Source of the DNA: Campanula takesimana
Taxonomy: Eukaryota > Streptophyta > Magnoliopsida > Asterales > Campanulaceae
Assembly (NCBI GenBank): GCA_026119855.1
Contig: JAOWBW010000220.1
Coordinates: 178,828-242,827 of the forward strand
Length of the DNA stretch: 64,000 nt
Direction: 5' to 3'
How positions within the stretch are numbered: the stretch's first letter is position 1; each line of letters starts with the position of its first letter. The notes under the pieces are model-generated. The model did not search any database, was not told the DNA's origin, and worked only from the letters and a program-made list of their open reading frames with translations. Positions 56,086-64,000 of the stretch are shown here, piece by piece. The translations under genes were made by a program, and so were the position numbers.

Positions 56086-57514
56086 TGTTGGTCCCAAAGG
56101 GCAACAAGGGTATGAAAAATAGCTAGAGGGGGGGTGAATAGCTGTTTTAAAATTCTTTTCGTACCCTTGATAAACTCAATTGCAAATGCGCACTTTATCA
56201 AGTAAGCGTAATGAAATGCGCCTAAGTGAGTGAGTGAAATGCACAGCGGAATTTAGTAATGAAAATAGGCGCAAAGTGATAAAGGGAGCGCAACACACAC
56301 ACTAAGTATTTTGGCTCAAAGTGAGTGAAATAAGGAACTAAGGCAAATGATATAACAATCACAACACAATTCAGTTCAATCAATCTACAATGAGTAAACA
56401 AGCAAATAGTGAGTGAAAATAATAACTTGAAAGAAATGACAAGATAATCACACAAGCTATTTGGAGAGGTTCGATCAATGAAAGATCTACGTCCTCTACC
56501 AAGATGGTTAGTCTTGGATTTCTAATGGAGATCTTATATAATGAGTGAGTGTTACAAATTACAATGTTTGAGCTTATACACTAACTCAAGATCTATTACT
56601 ATGAAAGAACAAATCCAAAACAATAACCGGTGTATCTCTAAAAGATGAATCTAAATGATTAAACTTAAAGAGGTGCGTGTGTGTTCTTAGTATCAAGGCT
56701 CTTTAGATCTTTGAGAAGGAGAGCACAAGAAACTAAAGTGTTAAGGCTTTGAAGATTTGGGCTAAGGATGAAGGTATGAAGATGTTCTTGAGAAATCTGG
56801 AAAAACGAAGGCAATCTTCAAATCTTCAACAAATGCTTAGAGAGAGAAATTCTTGAAATTCTTAGCAAAACTCAGCAACTTCAAAATGTTGAAGTTATGG
56901 GGTATTTATAGTGAACTTCAAAAAACTAGCCGTTGGAAATCCTTGTGGATAAGATGAGCTGTCGCTCGATGATTGGAGCATGCATATATTATGGCCACTT
57001 TGACACTCAACATAAATATGACCGTTATGGACACGTGTCAACGGATTAGGCGCATATGCATCTTTTAACCACCGTTGGATCATTGGCGTAATTTGAATTC
57101 TCTTCAAGTCTTTGAGTCTTCAATAAATCACTGAGTGTTGAATAAACACTTTGAGGCGCGTTTGAGCCAAGAGGCGCATAGAAAGCGTGCGCTTAAATCA
57201 AAGGGTGCAGAAGCGCAAAACATAGCTTATGAAGAAATCCTTATGCGCGCGCTCTAAATGGCGCATGGCGCGTGGCACGAGGCGCAGGAGGCGCATAAGC
57301 GCGGCTCAAACTTACTGAGTGATTTTTCTTGAATCTTGATCTTCTTGCCCTATTTCTAAGCCTATTCTATAACAATGGACAACCTAAAAAATGAAGTATA
57401 AATACTTCTTACATGTGGGTCTAAAGTCCATGAAATAAAACTTAGGTGATGGATCAATCAAATCTAATAAATCCTATTACATTAAAACTGAGATATGTGT
57501 GGGCATACCCAACA
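56086..57514 (-). repeat. Element E 3' LTR
   Basis: 1,429 bp. On the plus strand TGTTGGTCCC...CATACCCAACA, so TGTTGGGTATG in sense, as in B. TATAAATAC in sense at 56910-56902. The GCGC word cluster is at 57152-57305 and a second one at about 56188-56290. The AGAGGGGGGGTGAATAGC motif is at 56126-56143. Confidence 0.93.
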
Positions 57515-58042
57515 ATCTCCCCCTATTTGATTGATGCCATTACCTACTATATCAAGGACAAACATTATACTTGATAAAAACATGTCCAAATGAATGAAAT
57601 TGGTAAATCATGTCTCAAGTTAATGTACACACTAGTCCAAGATATAGATTTCTAATCTATTCCAATAAGGTTAACACATTACATATGGAAAGATAGAAAT
57701 AACAGTTTAACCCATTCAAAATGATGTATGAATTTTAGTTTTGAAAAGTGTTTAAACCAAGTTTAAACTCAATGCATAAAAGTATGAAACAATTCAATAT
57801 GATGCATATGAATTTAAACAATATTCATTGTTCTACAAACAAGGAGTTTGAGTGAACAAAGTTTGATAATAAGTGATGCATTGTTCTCATTAAAACTTGG
57901 GAAGTAAGAGTTACAAATTACAAGTTTCGAATAGAACAAAGACAAAAGATGTGCTAAAACAAGTAAGCACTAAAATCACTATCTTCAAAAGGGATTGATT
58001 CTATTACAAAAGGTTCTAATAACTTACAATCAAAAATAGAAA
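57515..58042 (-). other. Element E polypurine tract and 3' untranslated region
   Basis: Tract AAATAGGGGGAGAT in sense (57528-57515). The adjacent 60 bp (TAGTAGGTAATGGCATCAA) match B. The rest is A/T-rich without a frame. Confidence 0.85.
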
Positions 58043-59092
58043 CTAAGGGTTGGGAGGCGCGTCATCTTCCTTCAAACCTTCTTCAATTTCAGAAACGGAG
58101 CGCTGGATTTGTTTAGAAAGTTGATAGGCGCGGTTCACTAAACCATGAGTGTCTGTGACGCCGTCTCTGAGGTAGCGCAAATGACCAACATTGATGTTTT
58201 GATATTCATCAATGGTGCGTTGAGTAATGGCTTGCTGATGAGCGGCATTTTCTGCAATGTTCTGAAAGTTAGCTTCAATAGCAGCCTGCGCTGAAACAAT
58301 GTCAGAGGAAATCCTATCTGAGCGCCTGTCTGCGCTGGAGTGCGCGGCGTTGAAGTGAGTGACTACTAACTCCTTCAAAACATCAATCTTTGAAAGCAGG
58401 GAGTTAATGTCAACAGGCGCGCTGGGAGCAGAGCTGGAAGAGGGCGCAGGAGTTTCAGGAGCTGGAGGCGCAGGAGTTTCAGAAGCTTTGGGTTCTGCGC
58501 CAGGATCAGCACCATACACAATTAAACCTAGGATTTCTAGCTCATCCTTAACTTCCTTGAGTTTATCAACCACACTCAGCAATTTTTGGCTATCTCCAGC
58601 CACCATTTCAAACAACTTCCTTATATCACCTGCTATGTTCAACTCTACCTCCCTTATAGCATTAATGAAATCTTGGCCATCAGTGAGTTTGATGCCACCA
58701 TCTATGCGCTCATGAAGGGAGGCAAGAGTGCCTTTGAAGATCTCATTCATTTGATCAATAGCGTCATTCCATTGTTGAGGAGACAGGAAATGTTTGTCCT
58801 TGATGTTGTCATCTATGCGCTTTATCTCCCCCTTAATGGCAGCAATCTCATCAGCCTGCTGGGTAAGCATTGAAGTATGAAGCTCTAAATGTGAGTTCAT
58901 TTGAGACTGGCCTTGCTGGAGTTGCTTTAGAAGAGAAATAACCACACTCATATCAGGAGTGGGAGGAGAAGGCGCAGGAGAAGAGGGGCGCGGAGTAGGA
59001 GTGCGAGGAGGAGATGGAATATATTCTGCGCTTGAAGAAATTTCTTCAGGATGAGGCGCAGGAGCCTTTGGGCGCACAGATGATGGTTTGCG
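58043..59092 (-). pseudogene. Element E aORF, C-terminal Pro-rich and coiled-coil part
   Basis: In frame with exon 2 (59093-60343) beyond a single TAG at 59093-59095. The first 40 residues are Pro/Ser/Thr-rich, followed by long amphipathic helices (about 45-180 and 225-330) with a Pro/Ala/Ser linker (ETPAPPAPETPAP) between. The layout equals B's C-terminal part. The E word appears as GGCGCAGGAG-like units that encode the APAP runs in the minus strand. Confidence 0.6.
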
Positions 59093-60343
59093 CTATAGCT
59101 GATCTGGCTCCCCCTGAGATTGATCCTCAATATCTTCACCAAATAAATCTGCAGAAATTTTGTCTCTGACTTGTTGACGATCAAAAGATGGTGTTGAAGT
59201 AGGCGCATGAACGGTTGGAGGCGTATCATGGGCAGGCGCGCGTGCATCAGCGCTAGACCCTGCGCCTTTGCGCCTTTCAGATTTAGATAAATCAGCAGCC
59301 TGCTTCAATCTGAATTCTTCATCTCTTTTTAACTGCGCTTCCAGTCTACTGGCTTCTTTAGCGCGTTTCAGCTCCTTTTCTTCTTCAGTGTCCGTTCTGG
59401 GGCGCTTAGCAGGTCTGCTAGGTTCTTCAGCAATCCCTTTGCCTTTGCCTTTCACTGCGCCAGGAATAGGTTCTGCGCGAGGCGCTACTGTAGCTTCATC
59501 TTCATCTGACTCAGTGGCTTCATCTACCAACTGAGAGCCTTTCACCCTTGGCGCGCGCTTGGCCATGCGCTTTCTGCGCCTCTTCATCACTAAACTGTCC
59601 TTACCAAAAACAGGGACATCAGTGGTCTGGTAGGCTGGGTTCTCAGCAAGAAAATTAGCAAGCGCAGGGTAGGTGAGGAAGATTTTAGTGAGAATACGGC
59701 AGTGAGTCTTGAACTTCGTCTTGCCGTCAGCTTTGTTTTTATTGTACTTGTCAATCTGGTCCTGAAGATTAGTAAATAAGATCTGAGGCCAGTTGAGGAT
59801 GGTTTTTGCCATGATGGCAGCTGTGAATTCCCACTGCTCCATAGTAAATCTGTTGACATTTCCAGTTTTGAAGATAATGGAAGTGCCAACCAGATGCGCA
59901 ATATGCGCCAATAAGTCACCACCATCCCTAATTTCCACCGTTTTAATATTGTTTTGAAGCGTAGGAATACGAAGAAGGGAACGCGCCATAATGTTTTGAG
60001 CGGCGGCTGAATAAGAATTGACTTTGCCAGCAACACTCAAGGGGCCAGTTTTGTTGAAGTTGACAACGTTCTTTATAGTGCCGGCAGACATGGTTATCTC
60101 AACGTCTTGAACTACTGCGCGAATGCGATAGCGCACCATCCCTTCAATGTCTGTTGGAATTTCTACAAATTCTGCTGTAGAGAAAAATTCATCCACGAGG
60201 AGCGGAGAGTAGAAAGGTTGCTCCAGAGTGAACAAAGGGAGAAGACCAGCCAGTCTGATATAGTCCATAATTTCAACACCCATAGGGTCAGCAGATAGCT
60301 CGTTTAAATCAAATGTTTCACCAGGTCTGAAGTTAGATAGATC
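59093..60343 (-). CDS. Element E aORF, exon 2 (globular domain)
   Basis: It begins GAT after the acceptor TTTTTCAG (DLSNFRPGETFDL). The first 240 residues are the globular domain shared with A and B. A basic segment (KRRRKRMAKR) and a second one (AKRPRTD, KRAKE) follow and look like nuclear-localisation signals. The end is Pro/Ser-rich. It stops at TAG 59093-59095. Without exon 1 the frame would lack an ATG near the domain start, which supports splicing. Confidence 0.7.
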   Translation of the reverse strand, partial: DLSNFRPGETFDLNELSADPMGVEIMDYIRLAGLLPLFTLEQPFYSPLLVDEFFSTAEFVEIPTDIEGMVRYRIRAVVQDVEITMSAGTIKNVVNFNKTGPLSVAGKVNSYSAAAQNIMARSLLRIPTLQNNIKTVEIRDGGDLLAHIAHLVGTSIIFKTGNVNRFTMEQWEFTAAIMAKTILNWPQILFTNLQDQIDKYNKNKADGKTKFKTHCRILTKIFLTYPALANFLAENPAYQTTDVPVFGKDSLVMKRRRKRMAKRAPRVKGSQLVDEATESDEDEATVAPRAEPIPGAVKGKGKGIAEEPSRPAKRPRTDTEEEKELKRAKEASRLEAQLKRDEEFRLKQAADLSKSERRKGAGSSADARAPAHDTPPTVHAPTSTPSFDRQQVRDKISADLFGEDIEDQSQGEPDQL

Positions 60344-61312
60344 CTGAAAAATTAAACATTTAAAGGAATTAGTGTGAATTAGGCGCATAGAATCATAAAT
60401 GGGCAAAGTGAGGACTAGGCGCATACAAAATTTTAGGCGCATAAAATAATTAGGCGCATAGATTCATGAGCGCATAAGAGAGCACAGTGAGTCAAGGCGC
60501 ATGATTATAGTGGGCGCATGAAATTATGAGGCGCATAGAAATACGGGGCGCATATTTATGGTTCTATGAAATATACAAAGGGAAATGTGAACATAAAAAT
60601 TGGCTAAGTATAAATTTGGGGGCGCACAGTAAGTGTAGGCGCAGGATGATATTAAGCGCATAAAGGATTGAGGCGCAAACACAAGTAAGCGCAAGAGTCT
60701 CTTTGAGGCGCATAATATCAATGTGCGCATAATCATACTAGGCGCATTAATTATGTAGAAATTTAAACCAAGTATAAAAACTCACAAACACATTCAAACA
60801 TACGTATGCAAGTTTTTTTTGAATCAAAAAATGAAAATTTTGAAAAACACGTTTTGAAAATTATGAGACCCAAGTCAAGCAAAAATAATGAAGAACACGA
60901 AGAACATGTCTTGAGTGCTCGAAGAACACCAAGAACACATAATTCGTGAAACTTCACCAAAACAAGCATACAATATATCAAAATGACCGCACGAAGACAA
61001 GGATAACAAATATGTAAATCAAAACAAGTAAAAATCAACAACGAATCCAAAAAATGGATTCAAAGATCTTAAAAACCGAAAAGTCGAAAATGGTGATTTT
61101 TCAGATTCGCACCAAATAGCGAATTGATCGTTGAAAAAGTTAGTTATAAAGACTCGAAATTCCAAAACGAACATAACCTAGCGAACGATTTTGAAAACGG
61201 ATCACCGAAGCAAGATTAATCAAGAAAAAAAGGGCATTCGGGTTTTTTGAAGAAGACGAACACAGGAAAAAAAATTCAGAAATTTAAAGAGTTTAAGAGT
61301 TAGAATTCATAC
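60344..61312 (-). other. Element E aORF, proposed intron
   Basis: 969 bp, GTATGAATTC...TTTTTCAG, A/T-rich apart from a striking array: about 17 GCGCA words within 60381-60746, most as AGGCGCAT. No frame crosses it. Confidence 0.65.
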
Positions 61313-61354
61313 CATTTCGTCTTGGGTAGATTTTGTAGCTTTCTTAGGACCCAT
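61313..61354 (-). CDS. Element E aORF, proposed exon 1
   Basis: ATG 61354-61352, 14 codons (MGPKKATKSTQDEM), ending ATG|GTATGAATT exactly like B's exon 1. Basic and short. Phase 0 joins it to exon 2. Confidence 0.6.
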
Positions 61355-61488
61355 TAACGAGATATAAAAGAAAAAAATAGAGAAACGAAAGAGAGAGAGA
61401 GAGAAACGGAGTGAGTTGGAGAGAGAGACGAGGAGTGAGAGGAAAGAGTTGGTGAGGAGAGAGGTAGGTGATGATGAGTATTTATAGG
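61355..61488 (-). promoter_or_regulatory. Probable promoter and leader of element E's aORF
   Basis: TATA box CCTATAAATAC in sense at 61489-61479, then about 125 bp of strongly pyrimidine-rich leader (CTCTCTCTCTCT at about 61404-61390) up to the ATG. This is the form of a plant core promoter with a Y-patch, and it is separate from the LTR promoter. Confidence 0.55.
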
Positions 61489-62270
61489 TTAGGTTTAAAA
61501 TTTGCACTTGTTAAGGAAAAAAATGGGTCAAAATTTAAAAAGATGGGAAGTTGAAAGGATGGCATTTATGAGGGATTTGAAAAGGCGGCTCATCATGACA
61601 GGAGCATTTATGAGGGATAAGAGATTTGAAGGGCATTAAATGCAGAATGACATAAAGTGTCATGATGTGACATATTGGGTAAAAGAAAAACTGCTCCACT
61701 TTCCCTTTAAGTGTATGAGCAATTTTGACTAATTTTTGCACAAACACCAAAAACATCTATTTTGGTGTAAGTTTGGGGTGCAAGAAATATATCCCAGAAA
61801 ATAAAATTTTTCGAAAAGCGTAAAACGAGGGAAAAATTTAATTGCACAAGTACCCTTGAACAATTAAAGGAATGTCAAAAGACATAGATTCCTATAATAA
61901 ATGAACAGAATTAGCATACCTGGTACTTGTGTATTTAATACGTTCAATCATTGAAATTGAATTTTGAGAAATGATTGAGCCGCAATAGTTAATGCGCGCA
62001 TGAAGGGGCGCATTACTTCAAAAAGGCGCATACTCATCTAGGAGCGCAAGGATGGTTGAGGGCGCATAAGGGTTTTAAGCGCATGGATTGATAGGCGCGC
62101 ATGGATAGTTGTTCGCGCAGAGATTGCTTAAGCGCAAGGGATGAGCGCGCAGTTAGTTAGGCGCGCAGGAAGTTTCCTTGAAACTTTTGAAATGATTTAG
62201 AGTTTGTACCTGGTAAACTCATAACTCAACAAAACATAAGATTATTAGTATTGACAAAACTATATTGAAT
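61489..62270 (-). other. Element E pol-aORF spacer
   Basis: No frame. 61985-62170 holds 11 GCGCA words in about 180 bp, some extended to GCGCGCA. The equivalent spacers of A and B hold their own words. Confidence 0.65.
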
Positions 62271-64000
62271 TTAGTTGAGTTCAAGCATACCCATTTCACC
62301 TCTCAAAAATATGAACCGTTTCGCATCGAGTGCTTTCGTTAGAATGTCGGCGATTTGATAGTCGGTTCCCACGTGTTCCAAATGTATATTGCCTTTCTCC
62401 ACGTGGTCTTTGAGGAAGTGATATTTGATGTCGATGTGCTTTGTCTTTGAGTGCATGACAGGATTTTCAGAAATCGCAATTGTTGATGTGTTGTCGCAGT
62501 AGATGGGACAATTTTCTTCGATGATATCATAGTCCACCAATTGCTGCTTCATCCAAAGTATTTGACAACAACAACTTCCCGCAGCGATATATTCGGCTTC
62601 GGTTGTTGAAACAGATACAGAAGCTTGTTTCTTACTTGCCCATGACACAAGTCGATATCCGAGGAAATGACAGGTGCCACTAGTGCTTTTCCTATCAATT
62701 GTGCACGCTGCATAATCCGCATCTGAATAACCTACAAGTTTAAAGTTCGAATCTTTGGTGTACCAAAGTCCAAGGTTAACAGTGCCAGAGAGATATCTTA
62801 TAATACGTTTCACAGCAATTAAGTGTGCTTCTCTAGGGTCGGATTGATAACGAGCACAAACACAAACACTAAACATAATATCAGGCCTACTAGCAGTAAG
62901 GTAAAGGAGTGAGCCAATCATACCTCGATAGAGCGTTTGATCAACACGTTTACCTTTTAGATCTTTGTCAAGTTTGTTGCCGGTGGCCATTGGAGTATCG
63001 TATGATTTAGCGTTCTCAAGTCCAAACTTCTTGATTAAGTCCTTTGTGTACTTGGCTTGATTGATAAAGATGCCTTCACTCATTTGCTTGATTTGAAGCC
63101 CGAGGAAGAATGTGAGTTCTCCCATCATGCTCATTTCAAACTTGCTCTTCATTAGTTTCTCAAAACGCTTGCACAACAATTCATTAGTAGAACCAAATAT
63201 AATATCATCAACATAAATTTGAACAAGTAATTTATGACCATTATGTTTGGCAATGAAAAGAGTTGTATCGATTTTACCGCGAGTGAAGCCTTTTTCGATG
63301 AGAAACTTTGATAGTGTATCATACCATGCTCTTGGTGCTTGTTTGAGTCCATACAAAGCTTTCTGGAGTTTGTACACATGATTTGGAAATTGTGAATCTT
63401 CAAACCCAGGTGGTTGAGCAACATAGACTTGTTCTTGGAGTTCACCATTTAGAAACGCGCTCTTCACATCCATTTGATATAACTTGAAGTTCTTGTGAGC
63501 GGCATAAGCTAGAAATAATCTGATAGCTTCAAGTCTTGCTACGGGCGCAAAAGTTTCATCGTAATCAATTCCTTCTTCTTGCCTATAGCCTTGTGCAACC
63601 AATCTTGCTTTGTTTCTCGTGATGGTTCCATTCTCATCCATCTTGTTTCTGAACACCCATTTCGTACCAATCACTCCATGATCATTTGGTCTTGGAACTA
63701 GAGTCCAAACCTTACATCGTTCAAATTGATTGAGTTCTTCTTGCATTGCAACAACCCAATTAGGATCTTGGAGCGCTTCATCAGCCTTCTTCGGTTCAAT
63801 TTGAGAGATAAAAGCAGTGTAAGCATCAAAGTTTGTAGCTCTCCTTGTACAAACACCAACTTGTAGATCACCGATGATATTAGCAATTGGGTGACCTCTA
63901 ACTTCACGAATTTCAGGAGGTAAGTTAGGTTGAGTCGTAGAAACTTGAAGGTCTTCAATTGGTACATCTTCACCAGATTCAAAGTCATTAAAATTTGGGG
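62271..64000 (-). CDS. pol: Element E reverse transcriptase-RNase H (5' end off the window)
   Basis: Open from the window edge to the stop at 62273-62271, about 575 codons. The first 85 are the hinge after integrase. RT: GTKWVFRNK, ARLVAQGYRQEEGIDYDE, DVKSAFLNGE, YGLKQAPRAW, YVDDIIFGS. RNase H: YSDADYAACTIDRKS, TTEAEYIAA, CDNTSTIA, ADILTKALD. All catalytic residues are present, and the Cys codon that is a stop in B is intact (FERCKVW). E therefore could supply working RT, if the unseen part is also whole. Confidence 0.93.
   Translation of the reverse strand, partial: PNFNDFESGEDVPIEDLQVSTTQPNLPPEIREVRGHPIANIIGDLQVGVCTRRATNFDAYTAFISQIEPKKADEALQDPNWVVAMQEELNQFERCKVWTLVPRPNDHGVIGTKWVFRNKMDENGTITRNKARLVAQGYRQEEGIDYDETFAPVARLEAIRLFLAYAAHKNFKLYQMDVKSAFLNGELQEQVYVAQPPGFEDSQFPNHVYKLQKALYGLKQAPRAWYDTLSKFLIEKGFTRGKIDTTLFIAKHNGHKLLVQIYVDDIIFGSTNELLCKRFEKLMKSKFEMSMMGELTFFLGLQIKQMSEGIFINQAKYTKDLIKKFGLENAKSYDTPMATGNKLDKDLKGKRVDQTLYRGMIGSLLYLTASRPDIMFSVCVCARYQSDPREAHLIAVKRIIRYLSGTVNLGLWYTKDSNFKLVGYSDADYAACTIDRKSTSGTCHFLGYRLVSWASKKQASVSVSTTEAEYIAAGSCCCQILWMKQQLVDYDIIEENCPIYCDNTSTIAISENPVMHSKTKHIDIKYHFLKDHVEKGNIHLEHVGTDYQIADILTKALDAKRFIFLRGEMGMLELN

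Larger units (their letters stand above)
56086..64000 (-). mobile_element. Element E: SIRE/Maximus-type Copia retrotransposon, 3' part; 5' part off the right edge
   Basis: 3' LTR 56086-57514, polypurine tract, aORF, spacer and the RT-RNase H part of pol. Left flank AGAAT (56081-56085) should reappear to the right of the element. The closest relative here is B: pol is nearly collinear and the aORF has the same exon-intron form. Its word is GGCGCA. Pol is intact in the visible part. Confidence 0.93.

Noticed and set aside
58043..60343. Envelope glycoprotein in the SIRE aORFs
   Set aside because: No signal peptide, transmembrane helix or fusion-peptide-like segment is visible; basic and coiled-coil parts suggest an intracellular or nuclear protein.
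60381..60746. Possible CRISPR-like or satellite array
   Set aside because: Spacing is irregular and the repeat only 6-8 bp; plant context. It is a dispersed word, not an array of repeats and spacers.

Overview
The window is plant repetitive DNA with no host gene that I can support. It is a stack of LTR retrotransposons inserted into one another. The initiator-tRNA-Met primer sites, the SIRE/Maximus-type and Angela/BARE-type Copia polyproteins and the Tekay/Del-type Gypsy polyprotein all point to a flowering plant, probably a eudicot with a repeat-rich genome. I cannot name the species. The element names A-F, S and L are mine.

Layout from oldest to youngest. The base layer is a 402-bp scrap (F, 44471-44872) of a SIRE-type LTR. 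Element A (SIRE, minus strand) sits to its left and runs from before base 1 to 44470. Element D (Angela-type Copia, minus strand) sits to its right, from 44873. Inside A are a solo SIRE LTR (S, 9125-10587, target duplication AGAAC), a Tekay-type Gypsy element (13076-21894, target duplication GTGTA) and an Angela-type Copia element C (22096-44009, plus strand). The Gypsy element and C both lie in A's 5' LTR. Inside C is a 13.4-kb SIRE element B (27475-40839, plus strand, target duplication GAAAC). Inside D are a non-autonomous LTR element L (47389-52501, target duplication CCAAA) and the 3' part of another SIRE element E (56086 to beyond 64000, minus strand).

How the genes work together. Each Copia element codes for Gag, protease, integrase, reverse transcriptase and RNase H in that order. 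The Gypsy element has protease, RT, RNase H, integrase and a chromodomain-like tail in one intact 1.5-kb-codon frame. The three SIRE elements carry an extra gene (aORF) downstream of pol, with an N-terminal globular domain and a Pro-rich, coiled-coil C-terminal part. By sequence alone the Gypsy element looks youngest: I see 3 differences between its LTRs. B has about 6, C about 14, and L has many. A is full of stop codons.

The most unusual signals are two. (1) Each SIRE element is peppered with its own short CpG-containing word: TCGGCA (mostly decayed to TCAGCA) in A, ACCGCA in B, GGCGCA in E and AACCGC in S. The word clusters lie at matching places in each element (LTR, LTR end, pol-aORF spacer, aORF intron, aORF coding). 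(2) The SIRE aORF looks like a separate gene, with an intron near its start and, in A and E, a TATA box of its own. The Angela-type leader also carries hairpins whose stems show compensatory change.
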